A stretch of 30,547 bases of DNA from JANMDU01 sp031376455 (GCA_031376455.1 JANMDU010000118.1:1-30547), one strand, 5' to 3'. Shown: positions 22,697 to 29,622, counted from the first letter of the stretch. The notes: generated by a model not told the origin, from the letters alone. Program-made: numbers and translations.

Positions 22697-23563
22697 ATGA
22701 TCGATTTATCCCCTTCTCGCACCTTCAAATGCCTGATGACCTGCGCCATCCTCACCTTTTGCGCCATAAGTCATGCGCAGCAAGTCTTCCGCGTCACCAC
22801 GATTCCCGAAGAAGCTGCCACCGAGCAAACGCGCAAATTCGCACCGATTGCGAATTATTTGGAAAAGAAACTAGGAATGAAGGTGGAGTTCACACCTGTG
22901 ACGGACTACCCAGCCGCCGTAGAGGCGCTGGTGAATAAGCGGGTGGATTTGGTGTGGTTTGGCGGCTTCACACATGTGCAGGCCAATCTGCGCTCGGGCG
23001 GCAAGATTATCCCGATTGCGCAGCGCGAAGAAGATACGCGGTTTCAATCCGTTTTTATCGCCAAGACGGATTCGGGCATCAAAACCTTGGCCGATATGAA
23101 AGGCAAAGAGATTTCCTTCGGCTCACAAAGCTCGACCAGCGGCCATTTGATGCCACGCAATTTCTTGCTTGAGGCCAAAATCGATCCAGAAAAAGATTTC
23201 AAACGCGTGGCTTATTCAGGCGCGCATGATGCAACGATTGCCTCCGTGGTGAGCGGCCGTGTGGCAGCTGCTGCGCTCGATATTACGGTTTGGAAAAAGT
23301 TTGTGGCTGAAAACAAGGTCGATACCAAAGCTGTGGATGTGTTCTACACCACGCCCCCCTATTTCAATTACAACTGGAGCGTGCATGCTGATATGCCTGT
23401 GGCCATGCGCGAGCGCGTGATGAAGGCTTTGCTGGATCTTGATCCTGCAACTGCTGAAGGCAAAGAAATCTTGACGCTGAACCGCGCCACGCGCTATGTG
23501 CCTACCAAACCAGAGAACTACAAAGGTTTGGAAGCAGCAGCTAAAAGCGCGGGTCTGCTTTAA
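22697..23563 (+). CDS. PhnD-type ABC transporter substrate-binding protein (putative selenium oxyanion)
   Basis: This is a 288-residue periplasmic binding protein. Residues 1-27 are a signal peptide (likely cut at AISHA-QQ). The mature part shows the phosphonate-binding PhnD pattern: FRVTTIPEEA, FAPIANYLEKKLGMKVEFTPV, LVNKRVDLVWFGGFTHVQA, ISFGSQSSTSGHLMPRNFLL and YSGAHDATIASVVSGRVAAA. One clade of PhnD-like proteins is annotated as a putative selenate-binding group found near selenium genes; the egtD and sen neighbours suit that assignment. Phosphonate, phosphite or phosphate are alternatives, though no phn degradation genes are present. The frame extends to 22595, but AGGAG seven bases before 22697 fixes the start. 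Confidence 0.88.
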   Translation: MIDLSPSRTFKCLMTCAILTFCAISHAQQVFRVTTIPEEAATEQTRKFAPIANYLEKKLGMKVEFTPVTDYPAAVEALVNKRVDLVWFGGFTHVQANLRSGGKIIPIAQREEDTRFQSVFIAKTDSGIKTLADMKGKEISFGSQSSTSGHLMPRNFLLEAKIDPEKDFKRVAYSGAHDATIASVVSGRVAAAALDITVWKKFVAENKVDTKAVDVFYTTPPYFNYNWSVHADMPVAMRERVMKALLDLDPATAEGKEILTLNRATRYVPTKPENYKGLEAAAKSAGLL

Positions 23564-23575
23564 ACTTTCCGAACT

Positions 23576-23653
23576 CCGTTCGCCCTGAGCCTGTCGAAGG
23601 GTTCTTTGCATTGACAATGGTGCAGATGAATTCGACAAGCTCAGTCTGAGCGG
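23576..23653. repeat. REP-like inverted repeat, copy 1
   Basis: The left arm contains CCCTGAGCCTGTCGAAGG (23576-23601 overall) and the right arm TTCGACAAGCTCAGTCTGAG (23629-23653 overall). They form an imperfect long hairpin typical of REP-type elements built around CTGAGCxTGTCGAA. It fills the gap between the binding-protein and ATPase genes of the ABC operon. Confidence 0.8.
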
Positions 23654-23692
23654 TGGTAATGAACTAAAAATCCGGCAATACAGGCTTCCGCT

Positions 23693-24532
23693 TTGCAAAT
23701 AAAACTCGAAAATTTAAGCGCCCGCCACCCCGCAGCGCGTGACGGCACAACGCCAGCCCTGCGAGGCGCGAGCATCGCCATTCAAGCCGGCGAGCAAATC
23801 GCGGTGATTGGGCCTTCTGGCGCTGGCAAAACGACGCTTTTACATGCGATAGCCTGCGCTTTGAAGCCTATTAGTGGCGCTCTGCTGCTGGATGACAAAG
23901 ATCCTTGGGCTTTGCCGCGCCCTGCATTGCAAGCATTACGCGGCCAGCTTTTTCTTGCGCCCCAAGTGCCGCCGCTGCCTCCGCGCCAGCGCGTCGTGAC
24001 CGCTGTCCTTGCTGGGCAATTGCCGCAGATGAGCTTGCTCGCTAGCATGCGCTCTTTGTTTTATCCGAGCGATATTCCCGCTGCGCATCAAGCGCTCAAA
24101 GCGTTTGATTTAGACGAGAAGATTTTCGAGCGTGTGGATCGGCTCTCCGGCGGCGAGCGTCAGCGTGTGGGTTTGGCGCGTTTGCTTGCCTCGAATGCGA
24201 AGCTGTGGCTCATTGATGAGCCTCTGTCTGCGCTGGATCCCACCCGCGCCGCCCAAGCCCTCGAAGTGCTCACGCGCGAGGCCAAGGCGCATGGCGCAAC
24301 GCTGATCTGCACGCTGCATCAAGTGGAGCGGGCGCTGGAAGCATTTCCGCGCATTTTGGGCTTGCGCGATGGTGAGGTGATGTTTGATTTGCCAGCGGCA
24401 CAGGTCTCGCCAGAGCAGCTCAAGGCTTTGTATGCGCAGCATGAAGACGAGCTCTTTGGCGCAGCGCCGATCAATGAATTTCCTGAGCAAAACGTGCAGC
24501 CTGGGCAGCCGGCTGTGATGCACTGCCGATAG
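23693..24532 (+). CDS. ABC transporter ATP-binding protein (PhnC type)
   Basis: This 279-residue cytoplasmic ATPase of the importer has Walker A GPSGAGKTTL (about 40-49), Q-loop region FLAPQVPP, signature LSGGERQRVGLARLL, Walker B LWLIDEPLSALD and H-loop CTLHQVERAL. The last 35 residues are an extra tail of no clear function. The start is a TTG. An in-frame stop lies at 23660-23662 and no ATG or GTG occurs between it and this TTG, so TTG is the only plausible start. Translation may be weak, and the REP-like repeat directly upstream may affect expression. It pairs with the two permeases that follow. Confidence 0.9.
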   Translation: MQIKLENLSARHPAARDGTTPALRGASIAIQAGEQIAVIGPSGAGKTTLLHAIACALKPISGALLLDDKDPWALPRPALQALRGQLFLAPQVPPLPPRQRVVTAVLAGQLPQMSLLASMRSLFYPSDIPAAHQALKAFDLDEKIFERVDRLSGGERQRVGLARLLASNAKLWLIDEPLSALDPTRAAQALEVLTREAKAHGATLICTLHQVERALEAFPRILGLRDGEVMFDLPAAQVSPEQLKALYAQHEDELFGAAPINEFPEQNVQPGQPAVMHCR

Positions 24533-24558
24533 ATGATGCGGAATAGTCATCCATTTCA

Positions 24559-24643
24559 TCCGTTTGCCCTGAGCTTGGCCTGTCCTGAGCTTGTCGAAGG
24601 ATCGAAGGGTTACGAGTACTTCCATAAGCTTAGTACGAACGGA
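24559..24643. repeat. REP-like inverted repeat, copy 2
   Basis: The left arm, TCCGTTTGCCCTGAGCTTG and TGTCCTGAGCTTGTCGAAGG, carries an internal partial duplication of CTGAGCTTG. The right arm is CCATAAGCTTAGTACGAACGG (24622-24643). It belongs to the same family as the element at 23576-23653 and fills the gap between the ATPase and the first permease. Confidence 0.75.
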
Positions 24644-24652
24644 TAGCCTCGC

Positions 24653-25486
24653 ATGAATGCTGCCCTTAATGCTCCCGCACAGCGCGACCCTGCTTGGCAA
24701 GGCCGCGTCTTTTGGAGCTTGGCCGCTTTGCTGCTGATGTGGCCGCTGTTGGTCACCACTGAATTCAAGCCTTGGGTGCTCTGGCATGCCGATAGCCGCA
24801 AAGTGATGGGCAGTTTTCTGGGCGATTTTTTCCCTCCCGCGCACACAGAAGAATTTCTGCTTCTCGTCGCGAAGGAAACTTGGCGCACGATTGCCGTGGC
24901 AACAGCCGGCATTGCACTCGCGTTGCTGCTGGCCATTCCGCTCACGCTACTGGGCACATCGGCGCTGTCTGTGTCGTCGCTCTCCGGCAAGATGGCGTTT
25001 TTGCCCAGCGTGCTCCGGCAAGCCATTCGCTGGCTGCTGATCGTGTTGCGCAGCGTGCCTGAGCTGGTGTGGGCGCTGGTGTTTGTGCGCGTGGTGGGCT
25101 TAGGGCCGACGGCGGGCGTGCTCGCGATTGCGCTCACGTATGCCGGCATGCTCGGCAAGGTTTACACCGAAATTTTGGAAAGCGGCGAAGCGCATGCCAC
25201 GCAATCGCTCATGCGTAATGGCGGCGGGCGCTTGCAAGCTTTCTTCTACGGCCTTTTGCCGCAAAATGCCGCTGAGCTCACTAGCTACAGCGTGTATCGC
25301 TGGGAATGCGCGATTCGCTCCAGCGCGGTGCTTGGCTTTGTAGGCGCGGGCGGGCTCGGGCAGCAATTGGATAATTCGATGAAGATGTTTAAAGGCAGCG
25401 AAGTAGCCACGCTGCTGATGGTTTTTATGCTGCTGGTGTGGCTGGCCGATAAAGCGAGCGCTTGGCTTCGAAAGGAATTGGGATGA
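24653..25486 (+). CDS. ABC transporter permease 1 (PhnE type)
   Basis: This 277-residue inner-membrane subunit has about six hydrophobic segments. The start region has VFWSLAALLLMWPLL. The EAA-like coupling loop is SGEAHATQSLMRNGGGRLQAFFYGLLP (about 182-205), followed by YRWECAIRSSAVLGFVGAGGLGQQL, the usual PhnE C-terminal block. LRSVPELVWALVFV is another family stretch. It overlaps the second permease start by ATGA (25483-25486), so the two are translationally coupled. The proteins are clearly related and probably form a heterodimer. Confidence 0.9.
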   Translation: MNAALNAPAQRDPAWQGRVFWSLAALLLMWPLLVTTEFKPWVLWHADSRKVMGSFLGDFFPPAHTEEFLLLVAKETWRTIAVATAGIALALLLAIPLTLLGTSALSVSSLSGKMAFLPSVLRQAIRWLLIVLRSVPELVWALVFVRVVGLGPTAGVLAIALTYAGMLGKVYTEILESGEAHATQSLMRNGGGRLQAFFYGLLPQNAAELTSYSVYRWECAIRSSAVLGFVGAGGLGQQLDNSMKMFKGSEVATLLMVFMLLVWLADKASAWLRKELG

Positions 25487-26316
25487 ATTCCTTTTCTAAA
25501 GAAGCAGCCAACGAAGTTTATAAATTGCCTCCGAAGCTATTTGATGCGCGCTGCAAAGCCTGCTGGTTTATTTTTGGCTTGATCGTGCTCACAGTTGCCA
25601 GTTTCTGGACGCTGAATTTGCAATGGGCTGAGCTTTTTAGCATTCAATCAGCCTCTTTGATGGGTAAATTCATCGGCGAATTGCTCACGCCAGATTTCTC
25701 AGAAAAATTTATCGCCAAGCTCTGGACGGCATCGCTAGAGACGCTGGCCATGTCGCTCCTGGGCACGATCATCGCCGTCATCCTCGGGCTTTCACTTGCC
25801 TTACCAGCGAGCAAAACGCATGAGGGCGACAAAGCCTATTTCAGAGGCATCTCGCGCCTGCTTCTCAACGCGCTGCGCAGCATTCCTGAGCTGGTATGGG
25901 CAGCGCTGCTGCTGATCGCCGCAGGCCTAGGCCCTTTCGCCGGCACGCTCGCGCTCGGCTTGCACACCGCCGGCGTACTTGGCCGCCTCTTCGCAGAAAG
26001 CATAGAAAACGCGCCCCCCGGCGCAGCTTTCGCGCTGCGCACCCGAGGCGTTAGCGAAGCCCGCATCTTCTGGTACGCCACGCTCCCGCAGATCATCCCC
26101 CAGCTTATGAGCTACACGCTCTACCGCTGGGAAAACAACATCCGCGCAGCCGCAGTGCTAGGTGTAGTCGGCGGCGGCGGCTTAGGCCAAATGCTCGCCT
26201 TTCACATGGGCCTGTTTCAGATGAGCAAGACATCGACGATTCTGATTGCGATGCTGGCTTTGGTAGCCTTGGTCGATGCGCTGAGCTACATGTCTCGGCG
26301 GTGGATGCAGCGGTAG
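25483..26316 (+). CDS. ABC transporter permease 2 (PhnE type)
   Basis: This 277-residue partner of permease 1 shares the same pattern: LWTASLETLAMSLLGTIIAVILG, LRSIPELVWAALLLIAAGLGPFAGTLALGLHTAG, the coupling loop ESIENAPPGAAFALRTRGVSEARIFWYATLP, and YRWENNIRAAAVLGVVGGGGLGQML. The frame could begin seven codons earlier, but the ATG at 25483 has AAAGGAA just upstream and overlaps the previous stop. No gene follows on this strand until the toxin-antitoxin pair, so this closes the ABC operon. No terminator is evident. Confidence 0.9.
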   Translation: MNSFSKEAANEVYKLPPKLFDARCKACWFIFGLIVLTVASFWTLNLQWAELFSIQSASLMGKFIGELLTPDFSEKFIAKLWTASLETLAMSLLGTIIAVILGLSLALPASKTHEGDKAYFRGISRLLLNALRSIPELVWAALLLIAAGLGPFAGTLALGLHTAGVLGRLFAESIENAPPGAAFALRTRGVSEARIFWYATLPQIIPQLMSYTLYRWENNIRAAAVLGVVGGGGLGQMLAFHMGLFQMSKTSTILIAMLALVALVDALSYMSRRWMQR

Positions 26317-26339
26317 TTTTTAAGAGAAATAGGCATGTA

Positions 26340-26374
26340 GCCGGCATAGAACCTGCGTGGATCGCTATGTAAAT
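26340..26374 (+). repeat. Dispersed 37-bp intergenic repeat, copy C
   Basis: GCCGGCATAGAACCTGCGTG matches the first half of the family well. The second half (GATCGCTATGTAAAT) is diverged. It lies 24 bases after the second permease stop. Confidence 0.6.
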
Positions 26375-26383
26375 GATAGTGGT

Positions 26384-26482
26384 AAAGAGAAATGGGGTCA
26401 GATCCCAATTCAGGACAACGAGCTACCCGGAGCGAATTCAAGCCTTTGCGAAATTGGGCTCTGACCCCAATTCTCTCGGCGC
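26384..26482. repeat. GGGGTCAGA inverted-repeat element, copy 1
   Basis: Left AGAGAAATGGGGTCAGATCC and right CTCTGACCCCAATTCTCT are near-complete reverse complements enclosing about 45 bases. This layout resembles non-autonomous repeats linked with REP-associated tyrosine transposases. No transposase gene is present. Confidence 0.65.
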
Positions 26483-26541
26483 GCGCCACCGCTCTAATTT
26501 TGTGAAAATTGTTTGCACGCAACCGCCCCACGCCACCCACT

Positions 26542-26678
26542 CACCTGCGTCGTACCATCGGGCATTTGCCTCAGCAAATTTTTTGAAAACACACGCGAGG
26601 CAGATCATCGCTATCCAACCCTCACCCCGCGCGCCTTCCAAAAAATTTCTGATTCAAACGCCCAATGGTTTCCGCTGG
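26542..26678 (-). repeat. ~135-bp imperfect hairpin repeat, copy 1
   Basis: On the minus strand it begins CCAGCGGAAACCATTGGGC and ends GCCCGATGGTACGACGCAGG. Inner arms AAATTTTTTG and CAAAAAATTT pair with each other, and outer arms CCATTGGGC and GCCCGATGG pair too. Two further copies are at 29250-29384 and 30410-30547. Structured DNA or RNA element of unknown role. Confidence 0.8.
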
Positions 26679-26752
26679 GAAGATGGTTCACTCGCATTCT
26701 TGAAAATTCCCTCACACAATACAAATTCACTGCTCATCCCAATCAGCGCTAA

Positions 26753-26766
26753 AATGTGTACACATT
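26753..26766. promoter_or_regulatory. Perfect 14-base palindrome upstream of antitoxin
   Basis: AATGTGTACACATT is a perfect palindrome 24 bases before the antitoxin start. Phd/YefM antitoxins repress their own operon by binding TGTACA-type palindromes, so this is the probable operator. GGAG at 26780-26783 is the ribosome-binding site. Confidence 0.75.
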
Positions 26767-26790
26767 GATTCACAATATTGGAGTGTCAAC

Positions 26791-27081
26791 ATGGAAACCA
26801 TCAAAGTCGGCATCAGAGAATTTCGCAGCGATCTGGCGGAATTCATCGCTTCTAGCACCCCAGTAGCCATCACGCGTCACGGCCAAACTGTTGGGTATTT
26901 CATCCCCACGCAAGGTCAAATGGAGGCTGACATCGCCTCGCTTAGAAAAGCCAGCCAAACGCTTGACCAAATGATGGTGGCGCAAGGCATCGAAGTGGAA
27001 GCCGTGGTGGAAGACTTTAAAGCGCAGCGGCGCAAGGCGATCGTTTTACCGTTGCGCAAGCAAAAAACCAAAGCCGCATGA
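26791..27081 (+). CDS. Type II antitoxin, Phd/YefM family
   Basis: This is a 96-residue antitoxin. The N-terminal Phd/YefM fold is clear from IKVGIREFRSDLAEFIA, then PVAITRHGQTVGYFIP, which forms the DNA-binding part. The C-terminal half is charged and helical (QMMVAQGIEVEAVVEDFKAQRRK) and would wrap the toxin. GGAG lies seven bases before the ATG. The stop overlaps the toxin start as ATGA, the usual arrangement for such pairs. The pair probably represses itself at 26753-26766. Confidence 0.9.
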   Translation: METIKVGIREFRSDLAEFIASSTPVAITRHGQTVGYFIPTQGQMEADIASLRKASQTLDQMMVAQGIEVEAVVEDFKAQRRKAIVLPLRKQKTKAA

Positions 27082-27497
27082 ACGGCAAAACGATAGTTCT
27101 AGACGCGAATATCTTAATTCGCGCCGTCTTGGGCAGGCGCGTTCGAGACATCATCTTGGGCAATGCGAGCAAGGTGAATTTCTTCGCACCCGATGTCGCC
27201 TATGCGGATGCTCGCAAATATCTTCCTGCATTGCTCAAGAAGCGCGGCATGCAGCCCGAAGCAGCCATGAAGGTCCTAGATATGCTGGAATCTGTCGTTC
27301 GCCCCATGGCTGTGGAACTGTACAAATCACACAGCGAAGCAGCATTGCAGCGCATCGCCGCTCGCGACGCAGATGATTGGCCAGTGATCGCCTGCGCGAT
27401 GGCAGCCGATTGCCCTGTATGGACGGAAGATGCCGATTTCTTTGGCTCAGGCGTAGCCACTTGGACGACAGATCGGGTGGCAATCTACTTTGCGTAG
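27078..27497 (+). CDS. PIN-domain toxin (VapC-like ribonuclease)
   Basis: This 139-residue PIN-domain protein is the likely toxin of the pair. Conserved acidic residues for the metal-dependent nuclease site are present: Asp9 (VLDANIL), the RDADDWPVIACA stretch (Asp97-Asp100) and TEDADFF (Asp118, Asp120). It probably cleaves RNA; its target is unknown. The ATG overlaps the antitoxin stop. All expected active-site positions look intact. Confidence 0.9.
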   Translation: MNGKTIVLDANILIRAVLGRRVRDIILGNASKVNFFAPDVAYADARKYLPALLKKRGMQPEAAMKVLDMLESVVRPMAVELYKSHSEAALQRIAARDADDWPVIACAMAADCPVWTEDADFFGSGVATWTTDRVAIYFA

Positions 27498-27550
27498 CGA
27501 AGTGTGATTTGCTACGAGGCGGCTAGATTGTTTAGCTGTTTCCGCATGTG

Positions 27551-27587
27551 GGCGGCTTATTCATTGCGCAGAGTGCTATCAAATTAG
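27551..27587 (+). repeat. Dispersed 37-bp intergenic repeat, copy D
   Basis: The second half TGCGCAGAGTGCTATCAAAT is exact, while the first half (GGCGGCTTATTCAT) is diverged. A T7 run follows at 27590-27596. It lies 54 bases after the PIN toxin stop. Confidence 0.7.
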
Positions 27588-27679
27588 TATTTTTTTAATT
27601 CGTCGGCGTTGCACCCGACTACGCGCACCTACGCTACACCGTCCGGCACTTGCCAAAAGAATTGATTAAAGTGGCAAAT

Positions 27680-28009
27680 TCAAGCAAAGCCTTCTTCCAA
27701 AGCCTGTTGCGCCAAGGTACTGATGCTTTTGCCTTTGGCCTGCGCTTCGATAGCAAGCTTTTCGTGAAGCTCCGGTGAAATCCGCAGATTGAATTTGCCA
27801 GAAAAACTACGGTAGGGCTCAATGCCCTTTTCCGCACATACATCCTGAAATACCGCAAGTGAGCGTTTAAATCCTGCGCGTAGCTCTTTAGGATTTTTTC
27901 CATAAAAATCCGCGCCACCATTGAGCCCAAGAATTTCTCCTCTGAACATATCAAGCTCAGCGTCAAATTCAATCGTTGCGTGATACTCGTTAACAGTCAT
28001 GACGTTCAT
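27680..28009 (-). CDS. hicB: HicB-family antitoxin
   Basis: This is a 109-residue protein with a HicB-like N-terminal fold (YHATIEFDAELDMFRGEILGL, ADFYGKNPKELRAGFKRSLAVF) and an Arc/ribbon-helix-helix C-terminus (FNLRISPELHEKLAIEAQAKGKS). The frame can start at 28036, but GGAG at 28016-28019 points to the ATG at 28009. It overlaps the end of a broken hicA-like reading frame as ATGA. With its toxin gone, it is an orphan antitoxin that may still act as a repressor. Confidence 0.85.
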   Translation of the reverse strand: MNVMTVNEYHATIEFDAELDMFRGEILGLNGGADFYGKNPKELRAGFKRSLAVFQDVCAEKGIEPYRSFSGKFNLRISPELHEKLAIEAQAKGKSISTLAQQALEEGFA

Positions 28010-28077
28010 GGTTCGACTCCGTGCTGTTCCAGCCATTTGCGGACAAATACCTTTGCTCCCCGACTAAAACTCCTATT
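28006..28077 (-). pseudogene. hicA toxin remnant (3' end only)
   Basis: Directly before hicB, and overlapping its start as ATGA, is a 23-codon open stretch that reads FSRGAKVFVRKWLEQHGVEP at its end. Known HicA toxins often end in a similar VRxFLExxGVxP pattern. Upstream of it is an in-frame stop at the 3' end of the dehydratase gene, and there is no start codon. This is best read as the tail of a hicA gene whose front was lost when the dehydratase segment arrived. Confidence 0.6.
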
Positions 28078-29074
28078 TCATCGATACACGGCTGTATTCA
28101 TGAAGGTGTTTTTGATAGGTCAGAAAATCAATATTAGAGCCACAAACTATCAGGCCAACACGTGCGCCTCTAAGGCGATTGCGTAACGGGCCAACCAGAG
28201 CCGCAAGCGCAGCAGCACCGGCTGGTTCAACTGCCAACTTGGCATCAAGAAATGTTAAGTGCATAGCTGAGCGCATCTGGGCATCAGTTACTAGAACAAG
28301 ACCATCAACATTTCGGCGCGCCAACTCAAAGGTGTACGGTAGTGCATATGGAGCCCCCAAACTGTCCGCGATTGTTGCTACTTTTTCAATCGGTTGAGGC
28401 TTTCCTGCGGCAAACGAACGATGCATAGAATCTGCGCCCTCTGGCTCAACCCCGAACACAAGACATGATGGATTTATCAGCTTCACCGCAGCAGCAATTC
28501 CAGCAATCAGACCACCGCCGCCGATGGGCACTATCACTGCTTCAAGGTCAGGCACCTGTGTCATCAGCTCTAGGCCAGCAGTTGCCGTTCCAAGCGCAGT
28601 TGTGCGACCTTCAAACGGATGCACCATGGTACGCCCCTCGGACAGCACTAAGGTATTAGCGGCAGCAAAGGCTTCTTGAGCTGAACCCGACATGACTATC
28701 TCAGCTCCGAAACTGCTCGCCAACTCGACACGACGAGGATTAGCGGTATTCATCATGATGATCTTTGCTGGCACACCAACCATTTGCGCTGCCCAAGCGG
28801 CAGCTATAGCATGGTTGCCTGCACTCACAGCCGTTATGCCGTGTGCCCTTTGATCAACGGTGAGTTTGAGCATGTTTAGAAGTGCGCTACGGGCTTTGAA
28901 ACTACCCGTTCGCTGCAATAATTCTAATTTTGCGCTGACCTTGGCATCAATGCCAAGCAGCTTAGGCAGTTCTTCGCCTGGCCAAGTTATCGAGGGGGTA
29001 ACCAAAATGTGTTTGGCTATCAACGCGTTTGCCGCGTGTATTTCAGCGAGTGTGAGTGGTTCGAAGTTTTCCAT
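28073..29074 (-). CDS. Threonine/serine dehydratase-like PLP enzyme
   Basis: This 333-residue fold-type II PLP enzyme belongs to the threonine dehydratase / serine racemase group. It has the PLP lysine in LELLQRTGSFKARSALLNML, substrate loop VSAGNHAIAAAWAA, phosphate-binding loop IGGGGLIAGIAAAV and CGSNI near the C-terminus. It lacks the ACT regulatory domain of biosynthetic IlvA, so it is a catabolic type or a racemase. A GTG at 29149 would add 25 codons, but that stretch crosses a short hairpin, and the ATG at 29074 gives the family N-terminus. The base and codon use looks less biased than in the core genes. Its end abuts the hicA stub, so it may be acquired. Confidence 0.85.
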   Translation of the reverse strand: MENFEPLTLAEIHAANALIAKHILVTPSITWPGEELPKLLGIDAKVSAKLELLQRTGSFKARSALLNMLKLTVDQRAHGITAVSAGNHAIAAAWAAQMVGVPAKIIMMNTANPRRVELASSFGAEIVMSGSAQEAFAAANTLVLSEGRTMVHPFEGRTTALGTATAGLELMTQVPDLEAVIVPIGGGGLIAGIAAAVKLINPSCLVFGVEPEGADSMHRSFAAGKPQPIEKVATIADSLGAPYALPYTFELARRNVDGLVLVTDAQMRSAMHLTFLDAKLAVEPAGAAALAALVGPLRNRLRGARVGLIVCGSNIDFLTYQKHLHEYSRVSMK

Positions 29075-29249
29075 AAATTCTGTAGGTGCTGTTCCGAGAG
29101 TTTCTTTTTGGACAAAATTGCATGCTATCAAAAAATCAATAGCTTTCACGGTAACGATTTCTCGAAACGTTACCGCACAGCGAAATCCATAGATCTAATC
29201 GCTGTTTCAATCGATCAGCAGCGATATTCCGCATGCCTAGAATCTTTTT

Positions 29250-29384
29250 AGCGGAAATCATTGGGCTGTTGAATCAGAAATTCTTTGGAAGGCGCGCGGG
29301 GTGAGGGTTAGATTGTGTTGATCTCAATCGCGTGTGTGTTCAAAAAATTTGTTGAGGCAACAGCCCTATAGTACGACGCAGATG
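29250..29384 (+). repeat. ~135-bp imperfect hairpin repeat, copy 2
   Basis: This copy begins AGCGGAAATCATTGGGCTG and ends GCCCTATAGTACGACGCAG. Its inner arms (AAATTCTTTG and CAAAAAATTT) and middle arms (TGTTG and CAACA) are complementary apart from one change. It is the most diverged of the three. Confidence 0.75.
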
Positions 29385-29457
29385 ATCGGGTCGCATGAAA
29401 CGGTTGCGCTCGAGCGGTATTTGCAGAAAGAGACATGGTTAGTGCGCGCCGCCAAGA

Positions 29458-29552
29458 CTAAGAAATTGGGGTCAGAGCACGATTTCGTCTGGGTGTTGCA
29501 TCGCTCCGGTGAGGCTGCCTTCCTGAATCGTGATCTGACCCCAATTTCTCAG
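29458..29552. repeat. GGGGTCAGA inverted-repeat element, copy 2
   Basis: Left CTAAGAAATTGGGGTCAGAG and right GATCTGACCCCAATTTCTCAG pair across about 35 bases, and the complementarity extends a further ten bases inward (CACGATT / AATCGTG). Same family as 26384-26482. Confidence 0.7.
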
Positions 29553-29565
29553 TCGTCGCTACGTG

Positions 29566-29598
29566 TTTGATAGTGCTCTGCGCACGTTCTATGCCGGC
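29566..29598 (-). repeat. Dispersed 37-bp intergenic repeat, copy E
   Basis: On the minus strand this begins GCCGGCATAGAACGTGCGCA and continues GAGCACTATCAAA. It closely matches copy A, with three or four changes. It is placed just downstream of the antitoxin gene that ends at 29623. Confidence 0.7.
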
Positions 29599-29622
29599 GA
29601 AATGCTCGAATTGCTCTAAAAA

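Larger units (their letters stand above)
26317..26790. other. Repeat-rich gap before the Phd/PIN pair
   Basis: This gap of 474 bases has no credible gene. It holds, in order, copy C of the 37-bp repeat, a GGGGTCAGA inverted repeat, copy 1 of the ~135-bp hairpin repeat on the minus strand, and the operator and ribosome-binding site of the antitoxin gene. About 60 bases at 26485-26541 are unexplained. Confidence 0.7.
29075..29622. other. Repeat-rich gap upstream of the dehydratase
   Basis: This stretch of about 550 bases has no credible gene. It holds a short hairpin (GCTAT and ATAGC, 29124-29143), copy 2 of the ~135-bp hairpin repeat, a ~70-base segment (29385-29457) that reads through as protein-like in one frame without family match, a GGGGTCAGA inverted-repeat element and copy E of the 37-bp repeat. 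Confidence 0.65.

Noticed and set aside
26373..26768. 131-codon plus-strand frame before the antitoxin
   Set aside because: It runs through two repeat elements and the antitoxin operator, and its translation is not protein-like.
27634..27972. 112-codon minus-strand frame across hicB
   Set aside because: It is a shifted-frame shadow of hicB with no family pattern.
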